Source: Actinomyces succiniciruminis
Lineage (GTDB): Bacteria > Actinomycetota > Actinomycetes > Actinomycetales > Actinomycetaceae
Length of the DNA stretch: 45,424 nt
Direction: 5' to 3'
NCBI RefSeq assembly: GCF_900002405.1
Contig: NZ_LK995540.1
Span: 141,909 to 187,332 of the forward strand
The position numbers and the translations under genes were made by a program. Below, one piece after another: positions 1 to 8,013 of this stretch. The notes beneath the pieces are model-generated. The model saw nothing but the letters and a program-made list of their open reading frames with translations, was not told the DNA's origin and did no database searches. Position 1 is the stretch's first letter. Each line of letters opens with the position of its first letter.

Positions 1-722
1 CCCCCGCCGATCCCGCGCAGAATCCGCAGACCCGCCACCGTGTCGGTGGTGATGGTGGTAAGTGCCGACTGTGCCTCCCGCTGCACCGACTGGCGACGTT
101 GCAACGGCCGGATTACCGGCGTGATCGCCCACGCCACCACCGGCATCCCCACCAGCACGATCACGCCCAACCGCACTGACGTGCTCAGCATGACCACCGC
201 CACCACCAGGAAGGCGCAGGCGGACCCGATCAGCTCCGGCAGCCGCTCGGCGAAGTTTCCGATGTACTGGGCGTCCGAGGCGACGATTGAGGCGACCTCC
301 CCGGAGGAGACCTGCCGGGGCAAGTCGGCGCCGGTGGTGGACACCTGCCGCCCCACCAGACGCGTGATGTCGAAGTTGATTCGCATCCACCCGTGCACAC
401 GGAAGTAGGACAGCAGGGTGTCACCCACCGCGTAGACCACGAACAGCCCCAGCAGGGTCAGGGCAATCGCCCACACGCGGCCGTTCAGCCCGTGCTCGAT
501 GCCCGCGTCCAGGGCGGCGCCGAGGAAGGACGGCACGATCGCCTGGATGATGCTGGAGACGATCGCCGCGGCGGTGGCGACTGCCAGCGGTGGGGCGGCA
601 CGGCGCAGCAGCCAGCGCAGCAGTCTCCCCGGTGACGTGCCGGCGGGCGGGTGGGGGAGCGGGGCGTCGGGCTGCGGCAGCAGTCGTCGGACGGCGGCGC
701 GGGGCATTCGGGAGTCGGCCAT
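1..722 (-). CDS. ABC exporter, membrane-domain N-terminus (cut by window edge)
   Basis: Reading leftward from an ATG at 722, the frame stays open to the window edge, giving about 240 residues of an ABC-transporter transmembrane domain. After a proline-rich cytoplasmic leader, hydrophobic helices begin near residues 45-70, 85-105 and 155-200. The last visible stretch (ending GLRILRGIGG) resembles the coupling-helix region of half-transporters that fuse a membrane domain to an ATPase. The nucleotide-binding domain would lie left of the window. The family exports lipids, peptides or drugs; the substrate cannot be told. A second ATG lies 8 bases upstream but in another frame, so 722 is the chosen start. 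Being partial, it could also be one half of a heterodimeric exporter. Confidence 0.8.
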   Translation of the reverse strand, partial: MADSRMPRAAVRRLLPQPDAPLPHPPAGTSPGRLLRWLLRRAAPPLAVATAAAIVSSIIQAIVPSFLGAALDAGIEHGLNGRVWAIALTLLGLFVVYAVGDTLLSYFRVHGWMRINFDITRLVGRQVSTTGADLPRQVSSGEVASIVASDAQYIGNFAERLPELIGSACAFLVVAVVMLSTSVRLGVIVLVGMPVVAWAITPVIRPLQRRQSVQREAQSALTTITTDTVAGLRILRGIGG

Positions 723-889
723 GGTGCCATGAGGCTAGCCGCCCCCGAGCAAACGGGCGCCGCCCAATCGGTGTGGGAAGGGACGCTTCGAAGGCGGGAA
801 TAGGCGTCGGCGCGGGTACCGGTCCATGCCGGGGTGCCCGCGCAGGGAGCCGGCCGGTGTCGGGGCCCCTACACCGGCCGAGCCGGGCG

Positions 890-1501
890 CTACTGGTAGG
901 TGTCGAGCACGCGCAGCTTGCGCGAGGTCACGTACCGGGCGTAGGCCTTGGCCCGCGCCTCCAGGTCGGCTGTGTGCATCGTCGTCGCCCCGGGGGTGAC
1001 GAAGGGCTCCAGGTAGTCGGTGCCGATGATGACGCTGGTGGCCTGGAAGGGGCGCAGCACGTCGTTCATGGTGTAGCCGGAGGAGGCGGCGTCCCGATCG
1101 CGCCGACGCCGTCGGAACAGCACGTCGGTCACCGAGCGGCGGGTGTCGAAGCGCCGGTAGTGTGCGGCCACCGCGCCGGCGGACACGGCCAGCAGCAGCT
1201 CCTTGCCCTGCAGGGCGTCCCCGTTGGTGCCGTAGGCCCACCCCCAGGTCAGGACGTCGTCCTCCCACTTCTTCAACAGCGGCGGACTGGAGTACCACTG
1301 GATCGGGAACTGAAGCACGATCCGATCGGTGCGTTCCAGCAGGTCCTGCTCAGCCTCGACGTCGAAGTTGAAGTCGGGGTACAGGGCGTACATGTCGCGG
1401 ATCTCGACTCCCTCCAGTCCCTCCGCCGCCTGCGCCAGGCGCAGGTTGATGGTGGACTGGCTGAGATCGGGATGAAAGATGAAGATGGTGGTTTTCGCCA
1501 T
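890..1501 (-). CDS. NAD(P)H quinone oxidoreductase-like flavodoxin-fold protein
   Basis: 203 residues of the Flavodoxin_2 type (MdaB/KefF/YwrO relatives). These are cytoplasmic FMN enzymes that carry out two-electron reduction of quinones with NAD(P)H. The N-terminus has the strand and phosphate-binding loop (IFIFHPDLSQSTIN) expected for FMN binding, and the segment FPIQWYSSPPLLKKWED is the characteristic family motif near residues 70-90. The usual length is about 190-210 residues. The start at 1501 is chosen because GAGGA lies 7 bases upstream; the frame runs open to 1567 but without homology. It is not obviously co-transcribed with its neighbours. Assignment to the family is firm; the exact substrate is not known. 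Confidence 0.8.
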   Translation of the reverse strand: MAKTTIFIFHPDLSQSTINLRLAQAAEGLEGVEIRDMYALYPDFNFDVEAEQDLLERTDRIVLQFPIQWYSSPPLLKKWEDDVLTWGWAYGTNGDALQGKELLLAVSAGAVAAHYRRFDTRRSVTDVLFRRRRRDRDAASSGYTMNDVLRPFQATSVIIGTDYLEPFVTPGATTMHTADLEARAKAYARYVTSRKLRVLDTYQ

Positions 1502-1630
1502 GGCATTCCTCAACAGGCGCGGGCGGGTCTGGTACCTCCGATGGCCGGGCGCGGCGAGAGTCGACACGAGTCGACCATCTAACCGCAGGCTTACGGGAAG
1601 GTAATGGCATGGTAACGGACTGGAGTGGGG

Positions 1631-2998
1631 TTATGCAGGTGCCCCGTCCGGTTCTGTGGTTGACACGACTCGCGGGGCTGGCTCCAGCACCGGCGCCAGC
1701 GCGGATAGCACGCCGACGCCGCAGCCGATCGCCAGCGGTAGCAGCAGTTGCCGCCAGGGGATCGCGAAGCCGCCAATTCCCTGGTCGGCCAGCACGGCTC
1801 CTCCCACCCCGGCCAGCAGCAGTCCGGTCGCCGCGCCCAGGACCAGTCCGGCTACGCAGGCAAGGGTGAATTCACACAGGAGCTGCGCGGCCCGCTGGCC
1901 TCGGCTCTGCCCCACCGCTCGCATGAGCGCACTCTCACCCGTCCGCTCAGCGGCCGATGCCGCCAGGGCTCCGGCCGCGCACAGACCGGCGAGTGCGCTC
2001 ACGCAGATCAGCAACGCGGGCAGTGCATCCAGTTGTGCAGCCGCCTGTTCAGGGACGGCCTGATCCGCCACGGTGGCGCGCAGTGAGACGGCGAGCGGCG
2101 CGCCCGCGCAGACCGCCGCAGTGGCGAGCAGCGGGGCCACCGCGATGGCGGCCGCACTGCGGGGTGTCGCCGCCACCTGCCGCAGCGCCAGCCGGCCGCT
2201 GGAACCCAGCCGCGCCGGCAGCCCCAACACGGCGACCAGCGCGCGCACCGCCTGCGGCAGCGCAATGAGCAGGCCGACGAGCAACACTCCGGCCGCTGCC
2301 CACAGCACGCCGACACGGTGAGTCAGGGCATCCGCGCGCCAGACCACGACGCTGCCAAACGCGCCCACAACAAGTAGCACTGCGCCGATGACGCCGCGTG
2401 CCGACAGCGGCTGTTGCGGTTTGGAGGGCGCGGCCGGCGTCGTCCCCGGTGGGGCGGTGGCCGCGCGTAAGGCGGGCGGCAGGGTGCCGACGAGCGTGGC
2501 CAATAGGGCCGTGCCGGCGGCGAGCTCCCGCGCCATCAGCGCCTCGCCGGAGTCCCAGGTCGGGTTGAGGGCCGAGGCGAGTTCGGCGGTGAGCAGGCGC
2601 GGCGCCCCAATGCTGGCGAGCAGGCCGAGCGCGCTGCCCAGCAGGCCGATGACAACCGCCTGGAGGAGCACGGTGTCCACCAGCAGCGACGTGGACGCCC
2701 CGGTCGCCCGCAGGAGCGCGAACACCCCAGCGCGCCGACGCAGGCTCGTACTGAACGCCTCGGCGACGATCAGCGCGAGCATGAGTCCCGTCAAGCCGCC
2801 GAGGCCCAGCACCAGTGCATGTGTGCCGCCCCGAGCCAGCGGGTCGGCCTGACCGCTTACCACCGATCCGCCGCCCCGGTCGGCGGCGACAAGCGCGAAG
2901 GCGCCGACCATGATGACCGTGGCCGCGGCGACGACCACGGCAAGCAGGAGGGCGGGGCCGGGCCGCATGCGCACGCCGCGCCAGGCCGCCCGGATCAC
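1631..2998 (-). CDS. FtsX-like ABC transporter permease
   Basis: A 455-residue integral membrane protein with the FtsX/MacB-type layout. There is a hydrophobic segment at residues 15-40, then helices around 70-95, 105-130 and 155-180, and a second set in the C-terminal half ending near residue 435. Such permeases pair with a cytoplasmic ATPase and act as lipoprotein, peptide or mechanotransmission machines rather than classical pumps. It starts with GTG at 2998, overlapping the ATPase stop codon (GTGA), so the two are translationally coupled. It is shorter than the usual ~800-residue actinobacterial two-module FtsX permeases, and no large extracellular MacB domain is evident. Substrate unknown. 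Confidence 0.8.
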   Translation of the reverse strand: MIRAAWRGVRMRPGPALLLAVVVAAATVIMVGAFALVAADRGGGSVVSGQADPLARGGTHALVLGLGGLTGLMLALIVAEAFSTSLRRRAGVFALLRATGASTSLLVDTVLLQAVVIGLLGSALGLLASIGAPRLLTAELASALNPTWDSGEALMARELAAGTALLATLVGTLPPALRAATAPPGTTPAAPSKPQQPLSARGVIGAVLLVVGAFGSVVVWRADALTHRVGVLWAAAGVLLVGLLIALPQAVRALVAVLGLPARLGSSGRLALRQVAATPRSAAAIAVAPLLATAAVCAGAPLAVSLRATVADQAVPEQAAAQLDALPALLICVSALAGLCAAGALAASAAERTGESALMRAVGQSRGQRAAQLLCEFTLACVAGLVLGAATGLLLAGVGGAVLADQGIGGFAIPWRQLLLPLAIGCGVGVLSALAPVLEPAPRVVSTTEPDGAPA

Positions 2999-4164
2999 TG
3001 GTAGCCCCAGGGGTTGTTGCGGTCCGTGCCGTCCGCCCCGGCACCGCCGGAGCCGGCGGCCCGATGCGGCCGTCGCCCGGGTCGGGCCGGACGGTCGCCG
3101 GGGTCGTCCCAGTCGTGTGGAGCGGCGTCGTAGTCGCGCGCTGACCTGCCGGGGCGGGAGCGCTCGGCGGGATCGTCCCAGTCGTGGGGACGGTTACCGC
3201 GGGTGTGGGAGCGGGCGGATCCCCGGGTGCCGAGCGGTTGCGCCCAGGCCTCCTCCACCTGCGAGACCTCCCGCTCGACGCTGCCGACGCCGATGTTGGC
3301 GTTGGCAGCGTCGCCCAGATCGTGTAGAGCATCCAGGAGCCGATCGCGGTCCGGCTGATTCATTTCGGCAACGATATTGCCGTCTTGCAGGAACAGGACG
3401 GTGTCCGCGTGGGCGGCCACGTCGGCGTTATGGGTGGCGACGATGACGCTCTGCTCCAGTTCGTCGACCGCGGTGCGCAGGATGCGCAGGATCTGCGCGG
3501 CGGCCGGCGAGCCGAGGGAGCCGGTCGGCTCGTCGGCGAGCACCACCGCCGGAGCGCCGAGGAGTGCGCGGGCGCTGGCCACTCGCTGGGCCATCTCCGG
3601 ACTGAGCTCGTCGGGGCGGTAATCGAGACGGCCCCGCAGGCCGACGACGTCGACGATCCGGTCCAGGCGCGCGGTATCGACGGGCCGCCGGGCCAGCGTC
3701 AGCGGCAGGGTGATGTTCTCGACGACGCTCAGGGAGGGGACGAGGTTGTGGGACTGGAAGATCAGGCCGATCCGTTCGCGCCGCAGGCGAGTCAGACGGC
3801 GCTGGTTCAGCAGGGAAATCTCTTCGTCGTCGAGGATGATCGTCCCCGAGGTGGGGGTCTCCAGGCCCGCCAGGCAGCGCAGCAGAGTCGTCTTGCCTGC
3901 GCCGGAGGGGCCCAGGATGGCGGTGAAGCGGCCGTGAGCGATGTGCGCGTCCACCGACTCCAGGGCGGTGACCGCGCTTTCGCCGCTGCCGAAGAGCTTG
4001 GACAGGTTGCGGGCGGTGACGACCGGATCCCCAACCGGCCCGTGGGCCATCAGCCCCTCCGGGTGACGGCGGCTCATACGTGTCTCGCGGCGGGGCGGCG
4101 TGGATGAGGTACTCAGGTGACGCGCCTCGGGCGAGGAGGATTCCCCGGGTGCAACTGTGGTCAT
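2995..4164 (-). CDS. ABC transporter ATPase with degenerate signature and long tail
   Basis: 389 residues; residues about 48-275 form a LolD/MacB-type ATPase. Visible motifs are Walker A GPSGAGKT, Q-loop FQSHN, Walker B VVLADEPT and H-loop ATHN. The signature expected as LSGGQ reads LSPEM, and the D-loop region reads GSLGS instead of GxLDS, so ATP hydrolysis at the composite site may be impaired. The C-terminal ~110 residues are a hydrophilic, charged, probably disordered tail in which PHDWDDP occurs twice. The N-terminal ~45 residues are also extra; an internal ATG (MSRRHPEG) is an alternative start. No clear ribosome site precedes 4164, so it may be leaderless. It is the partner of the downstream FtsX permease. 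Confidence 0.82.
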   Translation of the reverse strand: MTTVAPGESSSPEARHLSTSSTPPRRETRMSRRHPEGLMAHGPVGDPVVTARNLSKLFGSGESAVTALESVDAHIAHGRFTAILGPSGAGKTTLLRCLAGLETPTSGTIILDDEEISLLNQRRLTRLRRERIGLIFQSHNLVPSLSVVENITLPLTLARRPVDTARLDRIVDVVGLRGRLDYRPDELSPEMAQRVASARALLGAPAVVLADEPTGSLGSPAAAQILRILRTAVDELEQSVIVATHNADVAAHADTVLFLQDGNIVAEMNQPDRDRLLDALHDLGDAANANIGVGSVEREVSQVEEAWAQPLGTRGSARSHTRGNRPHDWDDPAERSRPGRSARDYDAAPHDWDDPGDRPARPGRRPHRAAGSGGAGADGTDRNNPWGYQ

Positions 4165-4228
4165 AACGGTAGTGTCACACGTAATCGCGCCGTGGGTGAA
4201 GCGTGCGGCCGCGTGTGAATGTGTACGC

Positions 4229-4618
4229 CTACTCCCAGCCGAGTTCGTGCAGGCGGGTGTCGGAGATGCCGAAGTGGTGGCCGACCTCGTGGATGACGGT
4301 TACCGCCACCTGCTCCACCAGCTCCTCCCGGCTGCGGCACCAGCGCTGCAGCGGGCCCTGGAAGATGAGGATGCGATCGGGCAGCGCCAGGGACCAGCCG
4401 GCGTCGCGCTCGGTTAGCGGCACGCCGTCGTACAGGCCCAGCAGGGTGGGGCGGCCGGCGGCGTCGTAGTCGTCGGGGCCGAGCATGTCCGCATCCGGTT
4501 CGTCCTGGACCAGCACCACCACGTTGTCCATTTCGGCGGCCAGTTCCTCCGGGATGGCGTCCAGGGCGTCGGCGACGGCGGACTCGAACTCGGCGTCGGA
4601 CAGGTGGACCGGGGTCAT
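4229..4618 (-). CDS. zincin-like metallopeptidase family protein
   Basis: 129 residues matching the small actinobacterial 'metallopeptidase family' (former DUF1025). The active-site helix reads HEVGHHFGISD near the C-terminus, giving the HExxH zinc site plus the following His/Asp. The N-terminal segment (FESAVADALDAIPEEL) and the central block on degree of valence and Tyr-rich strands are also typical. The family is a minimal metzincin-like fold of unknown physiological substrate. It is probably cytoplasmic, as no signal peptide is seen. It lies alone between the ABC operon promoter region and the tRNA cluster. Confidence 0.8.
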   Translation of the reverse strand: MTPVHLSDAEFESAVADALDAIPEELAAEMDNVVVLVQDEPDADMLGPDDYDAAGRPTLLGLYDGVPLTERDAGWSLALPDRILIFQGPLQRWCRSREELVEQVAVTVIHEVGHHFGISDTRLHELGWE

Positions 4619-4780
4619 GGGAACAGCCTGCCATGCGTGGGCAAGCGGCCGTTTGGGTGAGGGTGTCTGTGGGATTTCGGCGGGCGGTGAGCAGAGTCAC
4701 GCCCGTAAGATTTGCGCAGACGGGTCCCGTCCCAATACCGTACATCCCGGTTCAAGGCGCGACGACGCCAAGGGCACCGG

Positions 4781-4853
4781 GCCCCCATCGTCTAGCGGCC
4801 TAGGACCCCGCCCTTTCACGGCGGTAGCACGGGTTCGAATCCCGTTGGGGGTA
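4781..4853 (+). tRNA. tRNA-Glu (TTC)
   Basis: A full cloverleaf can be drawn. The acceptor is GCCCCCA paired to TGGGGGT (one G-T end pair), the D arm is in GTCTAGCGGCCTAGGAC, the anticodon loop CTTTCAC has anticodon TTC, and the T arm is ACGGG-TTCGAAT-CCCGT with discriminator A. CCA is not encoded. It is the first of three tandem tRNA genes. Confidence 0.95.
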
Positions 4854-4878
4854 CGATTCACGTAAGTGATGACATATT

Positions 4879-4952
4879 GGCCTCGTGGCGCAGTTGGTTA
4901 GCGCGCCGCCCTGTCACGGCGGAGGTCGCGGGTTCAAGTCCCGTCGAGGTCG
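4879..4952 (+). tRNA. tRNA-Asp (GTC)
   Basis: Cloverleaf with acceptor GGCCTCG/CGAGGTC, anticodon loop CTGTCAC (anticodon GTC), T loop TTCAAGT and discriminator G, as expected for aspartate. It lies 25 bases after tRNA-Glu and is probably co-transcribed with it. Confidence 0.95.
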
Positions 4953-4999
4953 CGGATGCGGGTCGCTCAGTCGGAAACGGCTGGGCGATCGCGCACCTA

Positions 5000-5072
5000 G
5001 GCTCTGTAGCTCAGTTGGTAGAGCGTTCGACTGAAAATCGAAAGGTCACCGGATCGACGCCGGTCGGAGCCA
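5000..5072 (+). tRNA. tRNA-Phe (GAA)
   Basis: Cloverleaf with acceptor GGCTCTG/CGGAGCC, anticodon loop CTGAAAA (anticodon GAA) and discriminator A. The T loop reads ATCGACG, departing from the usual TTCRANY at its first position, so the T54 equivalent appears as A; pairing of the stem is intact. Last gene of the tRNA cluster, followed by a hairpin terminator. Confidence 0.92.
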
Positions 5073-5082
5073 CGGCGATGGC

Positions 5083-5107
5083 CCTCGGGACCCACAAGGT
5101 CCCGGGG
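5083..5107 (+). terminator. hairpin terminator of the tRNA cluster
   Basis: A 10-bp stem, CCTCGGGACC against GGTCCCGGGG (one G-T pair), closes a five-base loop 10 bases after tRNA-Phe. It is followed by CTTCGCTCATTT rather than a clean T run. Its position and stability fit an intrinsic-like terminator. Confidence 0.6.
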
Positions 5108-5166
5108 GCTTCGCTCATTTCGCCGGTTCCGTACCGTCGACAGGGGATTGTCGGTGTGAGTGTGTG

Positions 5167-5211
5167 GGTTATCGGCGCGAACGTGGTGCTTTAGGTCGGC
5201 GTGTCGTGGGG
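5167..5211 (+). repeat. dispersed intergenic motif, copy A
   Basis: About 45 bases beginning GGTTATCGGCGCG and ending GTGTCGTGGGG. Related copies lie at 11929-11974 (minus strand), 22081-22118 (minus strand) and, over the first 11 bases only, 21357-21384. This copy reads toward the mirror array at 5331-5431. No gene is seen between the tRNA terminator and the 3' end of the LacI-type gene (5108-5550). Confidence 0.6.
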
Positions 5212-5330
5212 AGGCCGGGTCGTCAGCGCGGATGTGTGTGGTTGGGGCGTGTTGTGGTCTGCCTGCTGGTTCGTTCGGCCGGGCTCTTGTGTGGGTGGTG
5301 GTGTCCGGCGTCGGGGCTGGGGTGGCTTTG

Positions 5331-5431
5331 CACGACCCTGGGTGACACTGCACGACCCTGGTGCGCTTTCCACGACCCCGGGGTGGTCGTGCAACAGGCA
5401 CCAAGGTCGTGGAACGCGGCCCGAGGTCGTG
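5331..5431. repeat. mirror-symmetric phased array, word CACGACC
   Basis: CACGACC begins at 5331, 5351 and 5371. Its reverse complement GGTCGTG begins at 5385, 5405 and 5425. Spacing is exactly 20 bases on both sides, and all three pairs share one dyad at 5381. The 13-base intervals are not conserved. Flanking bases also mirror: words 1, 2, 5 and 6 carry TG/CA and the central pair TC (left) and CA-or-GA (right). The array could be protein sites on one DNA face (two helical turns) or a transcribed hairpin with internal loops. Confidence 0.85.
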
Positions 5432-5550
5432 CAAAACACGAGGCGGGTCAGTGGCTCGGACCCCGGATGCGTTTGGCCGCGCTCTGTCCCGGGGCGGGGC
5501 TCGTAGCGTGGTGTCAATTCCGCGAATGCCTTTGATCCCCAGCCGGCATG

Positions 5551-6564
5551 TCAGCAGGATCCCCGCACCACCAGCCGGGCCGGCACCAGCACCGGTTGCC
5601 CGTCCCAGGTCTCATCGAGGATCGACCGCAGCATGTCGGTGGCGGTCCGTCCGAGCACATCGGTGGGATTGTCGATCGAGCTCAGCGGCGGGTCCGCAGC
5701 CGCCGCCTGGGGTGTGTTGTCGCAGGAGACCAGGGCGACGTCGTCGGGCACCCGCAGTCCCCGCTCGCGCCAGGCCCTGAGCGCCTCCAGCGCCATCAGA
5801 TCCGAGGATGCGAACACGCCGTCGACCTCACCGGACTCGATCCGTGGCGCCAGCGCCTCGCCGGCTGCGCGCCCGGAGTCGGAGGTAAATGCGCCCTCCA
5901 GCAGGAGCGGGTCGATGCCCTCCCCGGCCATTACGTCCCGGAAGCCCCGCAAGCGGTCGTGTGCGGCCACCATGTCCAGCGGGCCGGTGATGATCGCCGG
6001 CCGTCGCACCCCCCGGTCGAGCAGGTGCACGGCGGCGAGCCTGCCGGCGGAGACGTTGTCCAAGTCGACCCAACTGTTATGGGTCTGCCGGGACACCGGT
6101 CGGCCGATGAACACCACCGGGATGTTGGTGCTCACAATGGCCTCCACCTGCCCGCTGAAGCGGTGATGGGAGATGACGATCGCCCCATCAACCGAGCCGT
6201 TGCGCAGGTACTTGGCGGCGCGGCGGCCATGGCCGGCCTGGTCGGCGAAGACCATGACCAGCTGAATGTCCGCCGCGTCCAGGGCGCTGGAGATCTCCAG
6301 GACCGTCTGGGTCAGGAAGGGGTCGGAGAAGATCATCTGGTCCGGCTCCGGGATGACCACGGCGACCGTGCCGGTGCGGTGGGACACCAGTGCCCGCGCC
6401 GCCGAGTTCGGGATGTACCCCAGTGAGTCGACGGCGGCCCGTACGGCCTTCATCTTCTTGGCGGTCACGCCGGTGTCCCCGCGGACCACCCGTGAGGCGG
6501 TGGCCCGGGAGACCCCGGCGGCACGGGCCACGTCCTCCAATGTGACCCTGTCGGACGAGCGCAT
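5551..6564 (-). CDS. LacI/CebR-type transcriptional repressor
   Basis: 337 residues. The N-terminal LacI helix-turn-helix spans residues 7-30 (VTLEDVARAAGVSRATASRV), followed by the hinge helix (YIPNSAARALVS). Residues about 65-335 are a periplasmic-binding-protein-like sugar sensor domain with typical family strands (VAVVIPEP, PAIITGP, VALVSCDNTP). It is the last gene of the beta-glucoside operon, 12 bases after the beta-glucosidase stop, with GGGAGG before the ATG. In streptomycetes and Thermobifida the equivalent repressor (CebR/CelR) releases TGGGAGCGCTCCCA on binding cellobiose. The two near-matching palindromes at 11480-11524 are therefore its probable operators. The effector is inferred, not seen. 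Confidence 0.88.
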   Translation of the reverse strand: MRSSDRVTLEDVARAAGVSRATASRVVRGDTGVTAKKMKAVRAAVDSLGYIPNSAARALVSHRTGTVAVVIPEPDQMIFSDPFLTQTVLEISSALDAADIQLVMVFADQAGHGRRAAKYLRNGSVDGAIVISHHRFSGQVEAIVSTNIPVVFIGRPVSRQTHNSWVDLDNVSAGRLAAVHLLDRGVRRPAIITGPLDMVAAHDRLRGFRDVMAGEGIDPLLLEGAFTSDSGRAAGEALAPRIESGEVDGVFASSDLMALEALRAWRERGLRVPDDVALVSCDNTPQAAAADPPLSSIDNPTDVLGRTATDMLRSILDETWDGQPVLVPARLVVRGSC

Positions 6565-6576
6565 GGGAGCCTCCCG

Positions 6577-8013
6577 TCATTCCAAGTCGAAGCCGTTGTT
6601 GCGCACCACCGCGGAGAACCAGTCGGCCGACGCCTTGGGGATGCGCTCCAGTGTGTCATAGTCCACCCGGACGATGCCGAAGCGCTTGGTGTAGCCGCGG
6701 GCCCACTCGAAGTTGTCCATCAGCGACCACACCAGGTACCCCTCCACGCGGGCGCCGTCGGCGATGGCAGCGTGCACGGCGACCAGGTGGTCGCGGATGT
6801 AGGCCAGACGGTCCAGGTCTTCAACCCGTCCGTGCGCGTCGGGCTGGTCGCGGTAGGCGGCGCCGTTCTCCGTGATGACGATCGGGATGCCGGCCGCGTC
6901 CGGGCCCGCCGTCGAGGTGTACTCGCGGTCCAGCCGCAGCAGCAGCTCATACAGGTCGTGGGGCTCCACCTGCCAGCCCATATCCGTGACCGGCAGGTCC
7001 TGCGGCACCGCGCGCACATTCTCCGAGCCGACATTCGACGACGCTCCCGCGCCCGCCTCCGGCCCGCCGAACAGCCGACCCGGCTCGGGCCCGGCCACGG
7101 TCTGACCGTTGTAGAAGTTGACCCCCAGCACGTCGATGGGCTCGCTGATGGCCTCCATGTCCCCCGGGCGCACCCAGTCGTGGATGTCCGCCCAGACGGC
7201 CATGTCGGCCACGACGTCGGCCGGGTAGGCGCCGCGTATCAGTGCCTCCAGGAAAAGGCGGTTCTGGGTGCCGTCCACCCGGCGGGCGGCGTCCCGGTCG
7301 GTGGGGCTGGACGGGTCGGCGGGGTGGGCGGGGGAGAAGTTCAGCGTGATGCCGATGCGCGGGCTGCGGCCCGCGGCGGCCCCGGCCTCCCGCAGTGCCC
7401 GCACCGCCAGACCGTGCCCCAGCATGAGGTGGTGGACCGCCGCGACCGCCTGTGCCGGCTCGTTGACCGCGGGCGCATGTTCCGCGCCCGCATAGGACAG
7501 GAAGGAGGAGCACCAGGGCTCGTTGAGCGTGGTCCAGATGTCCACCTTGTCGCCCAGGCGTGCGTAAACGGCCCGGGCGTAGTCGGCGAAGGCCTCGGCG
7601 GTGGAGCGGGCGGTCCAGCCGCCCTCCTCCTGCAGGGCCTGCGGCAGGTCCCAGTGGTACAGCGTCAGCCACGGCTCGATGCCGGCCGCGCGCAGGGCGT
7701 CGACCAGGTGCGCATAGAAGTCCAGTCCCTTCTCGTTGACCGTGTGCCCGTCGGGCATGACCCGGGCCCAGGACACTGAGAAGCGGTAGGTGGGCAGGCC
7801 CAGCGACTGCATGAGGGCGACGTCGTCGTCGACCCGGTGGTAGTGGTCGCAGGCGACCTCGACGGTGGAACCGTCGTCGATGGCGCCGGGGCGACGGCAC
7901 AGGACGTCCCAAATGGAGTCGCCCTTGCCGTCCTCGTGGGCGGCGCCCTCGACCTGGGCGGCGGCGGTGGCTACGCCCCAGCGGAATCCGGGCGGGAAGG
8001 TGATTGCGGTCAT
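6577..8013 (-). CDS. GH1 beta-glucosidase
   Basis: 478 residues, normal for glycoside hydrolase family 1, a retaining (beta/alpha)8 enzyme that hydrolyses cellobiose and other beta-glucosides in the cytoplasm. The acid/base Glu165 lies in TLNEPW and the nucleophile Glu382 in ITENGAAY. The N-terminal FPPGFRWGVATAAAQVEG and the C-terminal SLMDNFEWARGYTKRFG signatures bracket the domain. There is no signal peptide. Its start overlaps the stop of the upstream permease (ATGA), so it is coupled to uptake: the operon imports a beta-glucoside and this enzyme splits it. Aglycone preference cannot be read from sequence. Confidence 0.93.
   Translation of the reverse strand: MTAITFPPGFRWGVATAAAQVEGAAHEDGKGDSIWDVLCRRPGAIDDGSTVEVACDHYHRVDDDVALMQSLGLPTYRFSVSWARVMPDGHTVNEKGLDFYAHLVDALRAAGIEPWLTLYHWDLPQALQEEGGWTARSTAEAFADYARAVYARLGDKVDIWTTLNEPWCSSFLSYAGAEHAPAVNEPAQAVAAVHHLMLGHGLAVRALREAGAAAGRSPRIGITLNFSPAHPADPSSPTDRDAARRVDGTQNRLFLEALIRGAYPADVVADMAVWADIHDWVRPGDMEAISEPIDVLGVNFYNGQTVAGPEPGRLFGGPEAGAGASSNVGSENVRAVPQDLPVTDMGWQVEPHDLYELLLRLDREYTSTAGPDAAGIPIVITENGAAYRDQPDAHGRVEDLDRLAYIRDHLVAVHAAIADGARVEGYLVWSLMDNFEWARGYTKRFGIVRVDYDTLERIPKASADWFSAVVRNNGFDLE

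Noticed and set aside
40-732. Plus-strand small frames at the left edge
   Set aside because: They lie opposite the ABC exporter membrane domain, whose minus-strand frame is continuous and recognisable.
5331-5431. CRISPR array
   Set aside because: The repeated word is only seven bases, the spacing leaves 13-base intervals, and half of the copies are inverted; no cas genes are nearby.
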